From positions 1,550,001-1,614,000 of the forward strand of contig NZ_CP115757.1 in assembly GCF_027912675.1 (NCBI RefSeq): a DNA stretch of 64,000 nucleotides, written 5' to 3'. This stretch comes from Paracoccus sp. SCSIO 75233. Lineage in GTDB: Bacteria; Pseudomonadota; Alphaproteobacteria; Rhodobacterales; Rhodobacteraceae. Below are positions 8,416 to 17,648 of the stretch, in pieces. Numbering within the stretch: position 1 is the stretch's first letter; each line of letters opens with the position of its first letter. The translations under genes and the position numbers were made by a program. Below the pieces are notes generated by a model, which saw only the letters and a list, made by a program, of their open reading frames with translations, was not told the DNA's origin and did not search any database.

Positions 8416-9003
8416 ATGGCGGGGCTTGCCTTCGATCATCTCGTCATCGCCACCGAAGACCTCAGCGAGGGCGAGGCATTTCTGTCGGGCGTGCTGAAAA
8501 CCGCCGCGCAAGGCGGCGGCAAGCATGGGTTCATGGGCACGCATAACCGTCTCTGGCGGCTTGGCGTGGATGAATATATCGAACTGATCGCCATCGATCC
8601 GGGGGCAGACGCGCCAGCCTATCCCCGCTGGTTCGGCCTCGACAGCTTCTCCGGCGCGCCCCGGCTGGTGGCGTGGGTTTGCAGCACCGAACGCCTGAAT
8701 GCGCCGAAGGGCAGCACGATCATGGACGCCGCTAGGGGAGATCTGAGATGGCGGATCACCATCCCGGAGAGCGGCGTGTCAGAACGCGACGGCCTCTCGC
8801 CCTTGCTGATCGACTGGCAGGGCGGGCCGCATCCGGCGCGTTCGATGGAGGATCGGGGCGCGCGGCTGCTTGGGCTGGACCTGACCCATCCGCAGCCGCC
8901 GAAGCTGAACAACATGAACGATCCGCGCATCAAACTGACCAGGGGCGAGGCGCCCGGGCTGGTCGCCCATATCTCCACCCCGCAGGGCAAGGTCACGCTG
9001 TGA
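8416..9003 (+). CDS. VOC superfamily (glyoxalase-like domain) protein
   Basis: A 195-residue protein with the glyoxalase-like fold of the vicinal oxygen chelate superfamily. The N-terminal beta strand FDHLVIATEDL carries a probable metal-ligand histidine, and Glu in YIELIAIDP (about 56) is a second. The family contains many uncharacterised members, so substrate and reaction are unknown. It starts 6 bp after trpA and its TGA overlaps the GTG start of the acetyltransferase, so trpA, this gene and the GNAT gene probably share a transcript. Confidence 0.75.
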   Translation: MAGLAFDHLVIATEDLSEGEAFLSGVLKTAAQGGGKHGFMGTHNRLWRLGVDEYIELIAIDPGADAPAYPRWFGLDSFSGAPRLVAWVCSTERLNAPKGSTIMDAARGDLRWRITIPESGVSERDGLSPLLIDWQGGPHPARSMEDRGARLLGLDLTHPQPPKLNNMNDPRIKLTRGEAPGLVAHISTPQGKVTL

Positions 9004-9506
9004 TCCGCGACGCGCGCCCGGATGATGCCTCCGCCATCGGCGCGATCTGGAATCCGATCATTCGCGAAACGGCTATTTCCTTCTGGCCAACCGAACGCAG
9101 CGAGGCGGAGATCCGCAGCTACATCACCTCGCGCATATCTGGCGGTCATGGATGTTTCGTGTGGCAGGACGGCGACGAAATCCGCGCCTTCGCCAGCTAC
9201 GGGCAGTTCCGGGATGGCGCGGGCTATGCGCATTCGATGGAACACACGATCCACCTCGCCCCTGCCGCCCGGGGCAGCGGCATCGCCGCGCCGCTTCTGC
9301 GGCATCTGGAGCAACATGCCAAAGCGCGCGGCGCAAGGCTGATGATCGGCGGCATCACCGGCAGCAATGCCCGCTCCATCGCCTTTCATGCCCGGCACGG
9401 CTATGTCGAACAGGGACGCATTCCCGCAGCGGGGTTCAAATTCGGCGCATGGCACGATCTGGTGTTCATGGTGAAGGATTTGCAGGCCGACCGGCCTGAC
9501 GCCTGA
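9000..9506 (+). CDS. GNAT acetyltransferase, phosphinothricin/methionine-sulfone type
   Basis: N-acetyltransferase of 168 residues in the Pat/MddA (YncA) branch of the GNAT superfamily. The acetyl-CoA loop is RGSGIAAPLL near 98-107. The N-A-R-S-I-A-F-H segment and the C-terminal AAGFKFGAWHDLVFM block are typical of enzymes acetylating phosphinothricin, methionine sulfoximine or related amino-acid analogues. The natural substrate is unknown. It begins with GTG, whose bases overlap the TGA of the upstream gene. The stop lies inside a 7-bp tandem repeat that continues 37 bases beyond it. Confidence 0.82.
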   Translation: MIRDARPDDASAIGAIWNPIIRETAISFWPTERSEAEIRSYITSRISGGHGCFVWQDGDEIRAFASYGQFRDGAGYAHSMEHTIHLAPAARGSGIAAPLLRHLEQHAKARGARLMIGGITGSNARSIAFHARHGYVEQGRIPAAGFKFGAWHDLVFMVKDLQADRPDA

Positions 9507-9543
9507 CGCCTGACGCCTGACGCCTGACGCCTGACGCCTGACA
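9495..9543 (+). repeat. Seven-copy heptanucleotide tandem repeat
   Basis: The unit CCTGACG is repeated six times exactly from 9495 to 9536, with a seventh copy, CCTGACA, at 9537-9543. The first two copies encode the last residues and the TGA of the acetyltransferase; the rest is untranslated. Each unit contains TGA and 7 is not a multiple of 3, so any frame meets a stop within three units. Confidence 0.9.
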
Positions 9544-9607
9544 CGGACAGCACTACCCGCCTTCGCGGTCAACCGTCCCTCAATGTCGGAAAATTCTAAG
9601 AAGAAAC

Positions 9608-9682
9608 TGGAGCGGGCGATGAGATTCGAACTCACGACCCTAACCTTGGCAAGGTTATGCTCTACCCCTGAGCTACGCCCGC
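9608..9682 (-). tRNA. tRNA-Gly(GCC)
   Basis: A 75-nt tRNA on the minus strand. The acceptor stem pairs GCGGGCG with CGCCCGC, the discriminator is U, and CCA is encoded. The anticodon GCC is at 9648-9650, read in reverse, within a loop closed by AACCU/AGGUU. The T arm has the usual GUUCGAAUC. It reads GGC and GGU glycine codons. It is transcribed alone from a good promoter at 9724-9752. Confidence 0.97.
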
Positions 9683-9723
9683 ATCCGTTTCTGCCCAGCG
9701 GTCCATCGCCGCCGGTGAGGGGT

Positions 9724-9752
9724 GATTTAGGCGAGCCCGCCGGGTGGTGCAA
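9724..9752 (-). promoter_or_regulatory. tRNA-Gly promoter
   Basis: On the minus strand TTGCAC (9747-9752) is separated by 17 bp from TAAATC (9724-9729). Transcription would start near 9717, leaving a leader of about 35 nt before the mature tRNA. Spacing and -35 sequence match a housekeeping sigma-70 promoter. Confidence 0.6.
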
Positions 9753-9896
9753 GCGGAAAATCGGCAGTTCCGGAAAAAATTTCATCCGCGCCGCACCGCC
9801 GCCGACCGAACGAGTTTGGCTGGCGGCTGGACGCAGTTGACCGCACAGGCTAAGTCCTGTCACAGCAACACCCGCCAGGCGACAGGAGCCCCGCAA

Positions 9897-11045
9897 ATGG
9901 CCAAACGCCCGATCTTTCAGGACGTGACCGAAGACACCACCCGACCCGCGCCCGCGACCGGCGGGATGATCGACGCCGCCCCCAAGGGCGCACGCCGCGC
10001 CATCAGGGCATGGCTGATCGTGCTGTTCATCCTCGTCGCCGCCATGATCGCGCTTGGCGGGGCGACGCGGCTGACCGGATCGGGACTGTCGATCACCGAA
10101 TGGAAGCCGGTCACCGGCGCGCTGCCCCCGATGGATGAGGCCGCGTGGCAATCCGAATTCGACGCCTATCAGCAGATCCCCCAATTCGCCGAGGTGAACC
10201 CGGATATGGACCTCGCCGGGTTCAAGCGGATCTATTGGTGGGAATGGTCGCACCGGCAACTGGGCCGGATCATCGGGCTTGTCTGGGCCGTGGGTTTCCT
10301 GTGGTTTTTCCTGCGCAAACGCATCCCGACCGGCTGGACGCCGCGCCTGCTGGGCCTTGGTGTTCTGGGCGGTCTGCAAGGGGCAATCGGCTGGTGGATG
10401 GTCAATTCCGGCGTCGCCACCACAAGCCTGACCTCCGTCGCGAGCTACCGGCTGGCGATCCATCTTGGCCTCGCCTTCACCATATTGGGGCTGATCGCAT
10501 GGTACGCCATGCAGCTTTCCCGGTCCGAGGCCGAGCTTCTGCGCGCCCGCCGTGCCGCCGAACCAAGGCTGTTTTCCATCTCCACCGGGCTGATGCATCT
10601 CGCCTTCCTGCAAATCCTCATCGGCGCACTCGTGGCCGGGATCGACGCGGGCCGGCAATATACCGGCTGGCCGACAATGGGCGGCGAGTGGATCCCGGCG
10701 GCGATCTGGCAGGCGGAGCTCGGCTGGCGGAATTTCTTTGAAAACCCGGCGCTGGTGCAGTTCATCCACCGGATGACCGGCTATCTGCTGGCGATCTTCG
10801 CCGTGGTGGTCTGGCGGAAATCGCGCCGCTCGCCGCATCAGGTCACACGCGGGGCCTTCACCGTCATGCTGGTGGCACTCGCCGTCCAGATCGGGCTGGG
10901 GATCATGAATGTCATCCATGCCTCGCCCCTGCCGCTGGCACTGGCCCATCAGATCGGGGCTGTCGCGCTGTTTGTGCTGATTATCCGCGCGCGCCACCAC
11001 GCCCGTTACCCTTACGAAACCTCTCTTCGCGGAGCCCGGAAATGA
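9897..11045 (+). CDS. ctaA: Heme A synthase (COX15/CtaA)
   Basis: Membrane enzyme that oxidises the C8 methyl of heme O to a formyl group, giving heme A for aa3-type cytochrome oxidase. It has 382 residues and about eight transmembrane helices. Family signatures are GGATRLTGSGLSITEW near 44-60 with the conserved Arg and Thr, WWEWSHRQLGR with the heme-ligand histidine, AIHLGLAF, FIHRMTGY and LAHQIGA. The N-terminal 35 residues are hydrophilic, as in the alphaproteobacterial type. The ATG at 9897 is chosen for its AGGAG 8 bases upstream. Its stop overlaps the M32 peptidase start by 4 nt (ATGA). Confidence 0.95.
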   Translation: MAKRPIFQDVTEDTTRPAPATGGMIDAAPKGARRAIRAWLIVLFILVAAMIALGGATRLTGSGLSITEWKPVTGALPPMDEAAWQSEFDAYQQIPQFAEVNPDMDLAGFKRIYWWEWSHRQLGRIIGLVWAVGFLWFFLRKRIPTGWTPRLLGLGVLGGLQGAIGWWMVNSGVATTSLTSVASYRLAIHLGLAFTILGLIAWYAMQLSRSEAELLRARRAAEPRLFSISTGLMHLAFLQILIGALVAGIDAGRQYTGWPTMGGEWIPAAIWQAELGWRNFFENPALVQFIHRMTGYLLAIFAVVVWRKSRRSPHQVTRGAFTVMLVALAVQIGLGIMNVIHASPLPLALAHQIGAVALFVLIIRARHHARYPYETSLRGARK

Positions 11046-12520
11046 GCGATTTCGACGCCCTCATGGAATTTCAGCGCACGACGGAGGCACTGTCATCGGT
11101 CGCGGAACGCCTCGGCTGGGATCAGGAAACCGTCATGCCGCGCGGCGCGACCGAGCAACGGGCGGAGGAAATCGCGGCGATGGAAGCCGTACTCCACGAA
11201 CGCCGCACCGATCCGCGCATTGGCGAATGGCTCGACGGCGCGGAATCCGAAATCGAGGATGCCGAGGACGCAAGGATGCTGGAGCTGATCGGACGGGACT
11301 ACCGCCGCCAGACCCGCATCCCGGCGCGGCTGGCGACGGAGCTGGCCCGGCTGACCTCGCTCTCGCAGGGTATCTGGGCGGAGGCGCGCAGCAGCGATGA
11401 CGTTGCCAGCTTCCTGCCGACCCTCTCCGACATTCTGATGCTGAAACGGGAGGAGGCGGCGGCGCTGTCCGATGGCGGCAATGCCTATGACGCCCTGCTG
11501 GACGATTACGAACCGGGGGCGACGGCGGCCTCCATCTCCGATATCTTCGCGCAGCTTCGCCCGCGTCTGGTGCAGCTTCGTGACGATGTCATGGGGGCGG
11601 AAAACCAGCCCGCCCCGCTCGACGGGCAGTTCCCGGCGGAAACCCAGCTTCGCCTCGCCCGGCAATGCGCCACCTCCTTCGGCTATGACTGGTCACGCGG
11701 GCGGATGGATCTGGCGGTTCACCCGTTCAGCTCCGGCCGCTGGCAGGACAGCCGGATCACCACGCGGGTGGTTACGGCGGACCCGTTCAATTGCCTCTAT
11801 TCCACGATCCACGAGGTCGGGCATTCGAATTACGAACTCGGCATCGACAGCGATTATGCCTTTACCGCGCTTGGCGGCGGCGTCTCGCTCGGCGTCCATG
11901 AATCGCAGTCGCGGATCGCGGAAAACCAGATCGGCCGCTCCGCCCCGTTCACCGAATGGCTGTTCGAACGGATGAGCGAGGCATTTGGCGGTCTCAACAT
12001 CACCGACCCCCAAGATTTCTACGCCAGCGTGAACCGGGTGACGCCCGGATATATCCGCACCGAATCCGACGAGGTGCAGTATAACCTGCACATCATGATG
12101 CGCTTCGATCTGGAACGTGACCTGATCTCCGGCAAGCTCGACACGGACGATCTGGAAGAGGCGTGGAATGCCCGCTTCCTTAGGGATTTCGGCGTGGCGG
12201 TCGACAAACCCTCGAATGGCGTGCTTCAGGACGTGCATTGGGCGGTCGGGCTGTTCGGGTATTTCCCGACCTACGCGCTTGGCAATGTCTATGCGGGCTG
12301 CCTCAACAAGGCGATGCGCGCGGCCCTGCCCGATCTGGACGCCTCGCTCATTCAGGGCGACGCCACCCCAGCGGTCGAATGGCTGCGCGAGAACGTGCAT
12401 CGCCACGGCAGCCTGATCCCGCCGGTGAAACTGATCGAGGAGGCCAGCGGGGCCGAAATCTCAGCCGAGCCGCTGCTGTCCTATCTGGAGGAGAAATTCG
12501 GCGCCATCTACGCGCTCTGA
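11042..12520 (+). CDS. M32 family metallocarboxypeptidase
   Basis: Zinc carboxypeptidase of family M32 (carboxypeptidase Taq type), 492 residues, removing C-terminal amino acids from peptides in the cytoplasm. The zinc-binding HEVGH is at 257-261. The family motifs HPFS (227-230) and GVHESQSR, which carries the third zinc ligand Glu, are present, as are the RGATEQR segment near 34-40 and YNLHI later. The protein is almost entirely helical with no signal peptide. It is coupled to ctaA by ATGA overlap, without obvious functional connection. The 3' end overlaps glpK by 13 bp, convergently. Confidence 0.93.
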   Translation: MSDFDALMEFQRTTEALSSVAERLGWDQETVMPRGATEQRAEEIAAMEAVLHERRTDPRIGEWLDGAESEIEDAEDARMLELIGRDYRRQTRIPARLATELARLTSLSQGIWAEARSSDDVASFLPTLSDILMLKREEAAALSDGGNAYDALLDDYEPGATAASISDIFAQLRPRLVQLRDDVMGAENQPAPLDGQFPAETQLRLARQCATSFGYDWSRGRMDLAVHPFSSGRWQDSRITTRVVTADPFNCLYSTIHEVGHSNYELGIDSDYAFTALGGGVSLGVHESQSRIAENQIGRSAPFTEWLFERMSEAFGGLNITDPQDFYASVNRVTPGYIRTESDEVQYNLHIMMRFDLERDLISGKLDTDDLEEAWNARFLRDFGVAVDKPSNGVLQDVHWAVGLFGYFPTYALGNVYAGCLNKAMRAALPDLDASLIQGDATPAVEWLRENVHRHGSLIPPVKLIEEASGAEISAEPLLSYLEEKFGAIYAL

Positions 12521-14001
12521 TCCCCGGCCACCGCAATTACCGCCTGCACGGCGCGCTGCCACGCGGCATAGCGGGTCTGCCGGTCATCCGCGCCCATCTG
12601 CGGCTCGAACCGCCGGTCGAGCTTCCATGACGCGGCATATTCCTCCGGCCCCGGACAGATCCCGGCCTTGTAACCCGCCAGCCACGCGGCCCCTTGCGCC
12701 GTGGTTTCGGTGTTCTCGGGCCGGTCGACAGGCGCACCCAGAATATCAGCCAGAAACTGCATCGCAGGCTCGGACGCGGTCATGCCGCCATCGACCCGCA
12801 GCACCGCATCCCCGGCACCCGGCCAATCGGCCTGCATCGCCTGCCACAGATCGCGGGTCTGAAACCCGACCGACTGCAAGGCAGCGCGGGCGAACTCCGC
12901 CGGGCCGGTGTTGCGCGTCAGCCCGAACACCCCGCCGCGCGCCTCCGGGTTCCAATAGGGCGCACCCAGCCCGGTAAAGGCCGGCACCATGATGATGTCC
13001 TGCCCATCATCCGCACCCGCCGAAAGCGGCCCGGTCTCGCCCGCATCGCGGATGATCTTCAGCCCGTCCCGCAGCCACTGAACCACGGCCCCGGCAATGA
13101 AGATCGAGCCCTCAAGCGCATAGGTCGGCTTCCCCTCCAACTGATAAGCAATGGTGGTCAGCAGCCGGTTCCCCGAGCGCACGGCATCACCGCCGGTGTT
13201 CAGCAGCGCGAAACAGCCGGTCCCATAAGTCGACTTCATCATCCCCGGTGCAAAACAGGCCTGCCCGACCGTCGCCGCCTGCTGATCACCCGCAACGCCC
13301 AGGATCGGCACCTCGCGCCCGAACAGATCCGCCCGCGTCACGCCGAATTCCGCCGCCGAATCGCGCACCTCCGGCAGCAGCGCCATCGGCACACCGAACA
13401 GACGGCACATCTCCGCCGACCATTCCCCCTTGCGAATGTCATAGAGCATGGTCCGCGCCGCATTGGTGGCATCGGTCACATGGCTGCGCCCGCCGGTCAG
13501 CTTCCAGATCAGGAACGTGTCCACGGTCCCGAAGGCAAGCTCCCCCTTTTCGGCCCGCGCCCGCGCACCCTCGACCTGATCGAGGATCCAGCCGATCTTG
13601 GTCGCGCTGAAATACGGGTCCAGCAGCAGCCCTGTCGCATCGCTGACGGCCTCTTCCTGCCCGTCGGCTTTCATCCTGGCACAAATATCCGCGGTCCGGC
13701 GGTCCTGCCAGACAATCGCCCGGTGAATCGGCGTGCCGGTGCCGCGATCCCAGATCAGCGTGGTTTCCCGCTGATTGGTGATCCCGATCGCGTCGATCCG
13801 CGGCGCGCCCGCCTTTTCGATCGCACCACGCGCCGTCGCCGCCACGGTCGTCCAGATATCGTCCGGGTCATGCTCCACCCAGCCGGAACGGGGGAAATGC
13901 TGGCGGAATTCCTGTTGCGCCGTGGCAAGCGGACGCAGATCGTCCGAGAAAACGATGCCTCGGGACGAGGTGGTCCCCTGATCTATCGCGAGAATTGTCA
14001 T
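12508..14001 (-). CDS. glpK: Glycerol kinase
   Basis: FGGY-family kinase of 497 residues that phosphorylates glycerol to sn-glycerol 3-phosphate. The N-terminal phosphate loop [11 protein letters not shown] is at 5-15. Glycerol-binding signatures are [10 protein letters not shown] near 78-87 and the [15 protein letters not shown] block. The second ATPase part carries [12 protein letters not shown] and DGGMTAS. The start ATG at 13999-14001 has GGAGG 6 bases upstream; longer frames are disordered and implausible. It is the last gene of a minus-strand group with an aldo/keto reductase and a flavin reductase. No glycerol facilitator or glpD is nearby. Confidence 0.97.
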   Translation of the reverse strand: MTILAIDQGTTSSRGIVFSDDLRPLATAQQEFRQHFPRSGWVEHDPDDIWTTVAATARGAIEKAGAPRIDAIGITNQRETTLIWDRGTGTPIHRAIVWQDRRTADICARMKADGQEEAVSDATGLLLDPYFSATKIGWILDQVEGARARAEKGELAFGTVDTFLIWKLTGGRSHVTDATNAARTMLYDIRKGEWSAEMCRLFGVPMALLPEVRDSAAEFGVTRADLFGREVPILGVAGDQQAATVGQACFAPGMMKSTYGTGCFALLNTGGDAVRSGNRLLTTIAYQLEGKPTYALEGSIFIAGAVVQWLRDGLKIIRDAGETGPLSAGADDGQDIIMVPAFTGLGAPYWNPEARGGVFGLTRNTGPAEFARAALQSVGFQTRDLWQAMQADWPGAGDAVLRVDGGMTASEPAMQFLADILGAPVDRPENTETTAQGAAWLAGYKAGICPGPEEYAASWKLDRRFEPQMGADDRQTRYAAWQRAVQAVIAVAGDQSA

Positions 14002-14045
14002 ATCTGGCCTCCCTGCCCCTGTCGTCGCGCGGGCGGGCGGCGCTG

Positions 14046-14537
14046 TCAATCCACGCGATGCCCGCCCCATTGCCCTTGCGCAAAGACCAGCGGACGGCCC
14101 TGCCCGGCCTCCACCCGCAGGACACGGCCCACCACCAGCGTATGATCGCCCGCATCATGCGCCGCCTCGCGCGCGCAGTCGAACCGGGTCAGCACATCGG
14201 GAATGGCCGGAACCCCCTCCGGCGTCGGCTGATGGGCGATCCCGGTGAAATCGACCCCGGTGCGGGCGAAATGATCGGCAATCGGCCGTTGCTCCTCACG
14301 CAGCACATGCACGCTGAAATGCGCCGCACGGGCAAACAGGTCATGGCGGTTGGAGAATTTTCCCGGCGACCACAGGATCAGCGGCGGCACCAGCGAGACC
14401 GAGGTGAAGCTGTTCACCGTCATTCCTGCCGCGCCGTCCGGCCCGGTGATCGTCACAATCGTCACCCCGGTGGCAAAGCTGCCCAGAGCATCCCGAAACG
14501 CGCGCGCATGTTCATGGTCGGGCGTGAAGACCGTCAT
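14046..14537 (-). CDS. Flavin reductase family protein
   Basis: FMN-binding split-barrel protein of 163 residues, of the flavin reductase (HpaC/RutF-like) family that reduces FMN or FAD with NAD(P)H. Typical parts are the [13 protein letters not shown] start near 17-29, [17 protein letters not shown] near 38-54, and the HTLVVGRV segment near 128-135. Such proteins often supply reduced flavin to a two-component monooxygenase, but none is adjacent. Its ATG overlaps the stop of the aldo/keto reductase by 4 nt, and glpK begins 44 bp downstream. Confidence 0.88.
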   Translation of the reverse strand: MTVFTPDHEHARAFRDALGSFATGVTIVTITGPDGAAGMTVNSFTSVSLVPPLILWSPGKFSNRHDLFARAAHFSVHVLREEQRPIADHFARTGVDFTGIAHQPTPEGVPAIPDVLTRFDCAREAAHDAGDHTLVVGRVLRVEAGQGRPLVFAQGQWGGHRVD

Positions 14538-15433
14538 GGAACCTCATGGCCGAGCGCCGCCTCGTAAAGCACGAACCAATCCTCGCGCGAGACATCCACG
14601 CGCAGCGCATCCGACAGCGTCGCGATGCGGGAGATCGTGTTCGTGCCCATCACCGGCAATATCCCCGCCGGATGCGCCAGCAGCCAGGCGACGGCAAGTG
14701 CTGCGATATCGCAGCCCTTCGCCGCCGCCATATTCCGCAGCGCCTCGATCAGGGCCGGCGAGACACCGGCGAACAACGCCCCGCCCGCCAGCGGCGACCA
14801 TGCCATCGGCAACATGCCGTGACGCTGGACATAGGCCAGATCGCCATTCGTGAACGGCTGGGTCGCGGCCAGCGAAATCTCGATCTGATTGGTGCAAAGC
14901 CGGGTGTTCATGCAGGACTGCAACAGTTCCGCGTCATGCGGGCGGAAATTCGACACGCCGACCGCCCGGACCTTCCCGGCCTCGACCACGCTATCCAGCC
15001 CGCGCCCGGTATCGTCGGGGTCCATCATCGGATCGGGCCGGTGAATCAGCAGCAGGTCGATCCGGTCGGTGTTCATGTCGCGCAGGCTGGCATCGACCGC
15101 CGCAACGATATGCGCCGAGGAGGTGTCGTAGTGCTTCACCCGCGCACCTGCGTAACGCCCGACCGGCGCGACGATGCCGCATTTCGTCACGATCTCGACC
15201 TTGTCGCGCAGATGCGGGGCCTGTGCCAGCGCCGTGCCCAGCAGCGCCTCCGCCGTGTAGCCGCCGTAAATATCCGCCTGATCCAGCGTCGTGATGCCCT
15301 GTTCCAGACAGGCTTCGATCTTGGCCTGAATATGGGCCGGGCTGGTGTCGGAATCATCGGCAACGCGCCACATGCCGTAAGCAATGCGGCTGAGCGCCAC
15401 ATCACCTGCGATTTCAATGCGCTCCATCTCCAT
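14534..15433 (-). CDS. Aldo/keto reductase
   Basis: NAD(P)H-dependent aldo/keto reductase of 299 residues, TIM barrel, resembling the YdhF branch. The catalytic tetrad is visible: D51 and Y56 in DQADIYGGYT, K84 in IVTKCG, and H131 in LLLIHRPDP. The cofactor loop GVSNFRPHDAELL follows. The start at 15431-15433 has AAAGGG 7 bases upstream; another ATG lies two codons downstream. It is the first gene of a three-gene unit with the flavin reductase and glpK. With glycerol kinase nearby, a glyceraldehyde or dihydroxyacetone substrate is possible, but only by context. Confidence 0.88.
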   Translation of the reverse strand: MEMERIEIAGDVALSRIAYGMWRVADDSDTSPAHIQAKIEACLEQGITTLDQADIYGGYTAEALLGTALAQAPHLRDKVEIVTKCGIVAPVGRYAGARVKHYDTSSAHIVAAVDASLRDMNTDRIDLLLIHRPDPMMDPDDTGRGLDSVVEAGKVRAVGVSNFRPHDAELLQSCMNTRLCTNQIEISLAATQPFTNGDLAYVQRHGMLPMAWSPLAGGALFAGVSPALIEALRNMAAAKGCDIAALAVAWLLAHPAGILPVMGTNTISRIATLSDALRVDVSREDWFVLYEAALGHEVP

Positions 15434-15706
15434 CGGCAGACCCTTTCGGTGACGTCTCAGCCTTATCATTTTCCTGCACACTCAGCCAACCGCCACGAGA
15501 CATAATATTTCGTCCGCGGCCCGTTTCGGAGTGCGATATTCCGCCCAATATCAACCACGCAACGCAATGATGATCAACGCCAAACTGCCGGGAAAAACAC
15601 GCGGTTCATTCCAGATGGTGAGGAAGCCCGTCTGTCCGGGAGTTGTTAAATCGCCATAAATACGGGCAAAATACTTATCGGGCAGCGCATGACCGGGCCG
15701 ATCAGA

Positions 15707-16267
15707 TCAGCCCGACATGCGCCGCAGATAGGTCCATGTCGGCACGCGGGAATTGCGCGCGACCGACCAGCTTTCGGCATCGCCCAGATAGGCAAAGCCG
15801 CAATTGGTCAGCACGCGGGCCGAGCCGGGATTGTCCTGAAACACTTCGGCAAAGATCGTGCGGGCCTCATGCGGGTTTTCCGCCACCAATGCCGAAACCG
15901 CCTCGCTCGCGAAGCCGGTGTTCCAGAACCCTGCCCCGACCCAGAACCCCAGCTCGGACTGCTGATCCTCCATCCGGGTCAGCGACACGATGCCCAGAAC
16001 CTCGCCCAAGCCCCCGGCGGAACCGTCGATGGCCCAGACATCCTCGGTCCGTTCCGGGTCGATGGCGCGCGCGACGAAAGCCTCTGCGGCACCGGGCGGC
16101 AGCGGGTGCGGGATCGCGCGGGTTCCTTCCGCGACGCGGCGATCTGCGGTGTAATGGGCGATCAGCCCCGCATCCGAGCGGCGCAGAGGCCGCAGCACCA
16201 GACGTTCCGTCGAGATGACGGGCTGGTCCTTCACCATGACCGGAACGGCCTCAGCGAATGCGTTCAT
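15707..16267 (-). CDS. GNAT N-acetyltransferase, RimJ/RimL type
   Basis: A 186-residue acetyltransferase of the RimJ/RimL-like GNAT group, which often acetylates N-terminal amino groups of proteins or small amines. It opens with the typical ISTERLVLRPLRRSDAGLI (18-36). GFWVGAGFWNTGFASEAV, which holds the acetyl-CoA loop, is near 128-145. A strong GGGAGGAG ribosome binding site precedes the ATG. It lies just downstream of rplU-rpmA on the same strand, separated by a terminator-like hairpin. Linkage of GNAT genes to rplU-rpmA is common in this family of bacteria; the target is unknown. Confidence 0.82.
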   Translation of the reverse strand: MNAFAEAVPVMVKDQPVISTERLVLRPLRRSDAGLIAHYTADRRVAEGTRAIPHPLPPGAAEAFVARAIDPERTEDVWAIDGSAGGLGEVLGIVSLTRMEDQQSELGFWVGAGFWNTGFASEAVSALVAENPHEARTIFAEVFQDNPGSARVLTNCGFAYLGDAESWSVARNSRVPTWTYLRRMSG

Positions 16268-16329
16268 GATCTCTCCTCCCTCCGGGCATCTGGAGCGGCC
16301 CGAAACAATGCTCGAACAATGCCCCTGAA

Positions 16330-16362
16330 AAGCTAAGGGGGACCGGCTTCCGCCGATCCCCC
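16330..16362 (-). terminator. Terminator-like hairpin after rpmA
   Basis: On the minus strand AGGGGGATCGGC and GCCGGTCCCCCT pair around a GGAA loop with one mismatch in each arm. They are followed by TAGCTTTTC. This lies 27 bp past the rpmA stop. It could end or weaken transcription before the acetyltransferase gene. Confidence 0.55.
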
Positions 16363-16388
16363 TGATATGTTTGCCGGGTTGGTTCGGC

Positions 16389-16661
16389 TTATTCAGCGGC
16401 CTCGGCGTTGGCGGGCATTACCGAAATATATGTGCGACCCTTGAGGCCCTTTTTAAAGGTCACCTCACCCTCGGTCAGGGCAAAGATCGTGTGATCGCGG
16501 CCCATGCCGACATTGTCGCCCGGCCACCATTTGGTGCCGCGCTGGCGCACGATGATGTTGCCTGCGATGGCGGTCTGGCCGCCGTAAAGCTTCACGCCAA
16601 GGCGGCGACCGGCTGAGTCGCGACCGTTCCGGGACGAACCGCCTGCTTTTTTATGTGCCAT
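16389..16661 (-). CDS. rpmA: 50S ribosomal protein L27
   Basis: Large-subunit protein near the peptidyl transferase centre, 90 residues. It begins [24 protein letters not shown], the universal L27 start, without the cleavable N-terminal leader found in Firmicutes. The middle block [23 protein letters not shown] is also diagnostic, with the short variant WWPG. It follows rplU by only 4 bp, the conserved rplU-rpmA order. Confidence 0.98.
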   Translation of the reverse strand: MAHKKAGGSSRNGRDSAGRRLGVKLYGGQTAIAGNIIVRQRGTKWWPGDNVGMGRDHTIFALTEGEVTFKKGLKGRTYISVMPANAEAAE

Positions 16662-16665
16662 GGTT

Positions 16666-17385
16666 TCAGTCCTTCTTGCCTGCGGCCAGTTCCTTGGCCT
16701 GCTTGATCCAGTCGTCGCGTTCGATGCGACCGTGGAACGACAACTGGTCGTCCATATATTCGATCTCTGCCTTCTTCCACTCCGCGATCTGATCGAAGTG
16801 GAAAACGCCGTTCTGGTGCAGCAGTTCTTCCAGTTTCGGACCGACGCCGGAGATCTTCTTCAGATCGTCCGGACCGCCTTCGCGGGCCTCGGTCAAAAGG
16901 TTCGCGGGGCGGGTGCCGACGGCTTTCGGCGCATCATCCGCCTTGGCCGCATCGCCAGCTTTTGCTGCCGCTTTCTTGGCTGCGGGCTTGGTCGCTTTCT
17001 TCGCCGGCTTGGCTTCCGCGACATAGGACGCACCGGCGGTACGGGCACCGATGGCTTCCTTGACGCCGGACTTGTCGCCGCCGTTTTCCAGCACCTCGGT
17101 CACGCGCAGCAGGGTCAGTTGCTGACGGTGGCCACGGGTCCGCTGCGAGCTGTGCTTGCGGCGGCGCTTGACATAGGTGATGACCTTGTCAGCCTTGATC
17201 TGGTCGATGACTTCGGCCTGAACGGCGGCGCCTTCGACGAGCGGCGAGCCGATGGTCGAGCCGACCATGAGAATTTCGTTGAACTGGACTTTTTCGCCGG
17301 CATCGGCAGCCAGTTTTTCCACGCGCAGCACATCGCCCGTCTGGACGCGGTACTGTTTGCCGCCCGTTTTGAGAACTGCGAACAT
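16666..17385 (-). CDS. rplU: 50S ribosomal protein L21 with C-terminal helix-hairpin-helix extension
   Basis: L21 binds 23S rRNA in the large subunit. The canonical protein occupies residues 1-102, starting [15 protein letters not shown], with [18 protein letters not shown] near 71-88. The remainder is unusual: a Lys/Ala-rich linker at about 105-155, then a compact helix-hairpin-helix module at about 172-236 ([22 protein letters not shown]). The same kind of module is found at the end of some alphaproteobacterial NuoE proteins. Total length is 239 residues against about 103 for standard L21. The frame stays open far upstream, but the ATG at 17383-17385 matches the universal L21 start. Confidence 0.95.
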   Translation of the reverse strand: MFAVLKTGGKQYRVQTGDVLRVEKLAADAGEKVQFNEILMVGSTIGSPLVEGAAVQAEVIDQIKADKVITYVKRRRKHSSQRTRGHRQQLTLLRVTEVLENGGDKSGVKEAIGARTAGASYVAEAKPAKKATKPAAKKAAAKAGDAAKADDAPKAVGTRPANLLTEAREGGPDDLKKISGVGPKLEELLHQNGVFHFDQIAEWKKAEIEYMDDQLSFHGRIERDDWIKQAKELAAGKKD

Positions 17386-17421
17386 CGCTTCGTCTTCCTT
17401 CGTATCCCGCATCCTGTGGCC

Positions 17422-17455
17422 CCAGCATTTGCTGGCGTTGCGAGGGCTTTGCCCT
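17422..17455 (-). promoter_or_regulatory. Structured rplU leader with twin hairpins
   Basis: Two small perfect hairpins lie in the untranslated leader: CCAGC-ATTT-GCTGG at 17422-17435 and AGGGC-TTT-GCCCT at 17443-17455, seven bases apart. The leader from the predicted start near 17532 is about 147 nt, long for a ribosomal protein gene. Autoregulatory L21 leaders are known in other bacteria; whether this is one is inference. Confidence 0.4.
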
Positions 17456-17538
17456 GCCTTCAGACAGCGCACCCGCGTATCGGGTGTTGGTTGAAAATAT
17501 AAACGCCGGCAACGGGCGCGTGCCCGGCCGGTGTAGGG

Positions 17539-17567
17539 GATATGAAGGATTCGCGCTTCAAAGTCAA
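17539..17567 (-). promoter_or_regulatory. rplU-rpmA promoter
   Basis: On the minus strand TTGACT (17562-17567) is separated by 17 bp from CATATC (17539-17544). The -10 is the same as that of the rnpB promoter in this window. Predicted transcription start is near 17532. Confidence 0.6.
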
Positions 17568-17648
17568 GCTGCATCGCCCGACGAACCCCGCGACGCGGCA
17601 AGGGGGTCCGGCGCGCCGGGATTACCCGAACCGGCCCCTGCACACCCC

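Noticed and set aside
9495..9543. Phase variation of the GNAT gene by the heptamer repeat
   Set aside because: The repeat begins only four codons before the stop, and each unit supplies a new stop, so slippage cannot truncate or extend the protein meaningfully.
9608..9682. tRNA-Gly as an integration site
   Set aside because: No integrase, no duplicated 3' tRNA end and no change in gene content around it.
8619..11000. 793-residue minus-strand open frame
   Set aside because: It runs antisense through the VOC, GNAT and ctaA genes and across the tRNA-Gly gene and the heptamer repeat. Its composition shows no domain.
15434..15706. Possible small gene in the 273-bp gap before the aldo/keto reductase
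   Set aside because: No frame with a ribosome binding site or plausible protein was seen; the gap is somewhat AT-richer and probably holds the reductase promoter.
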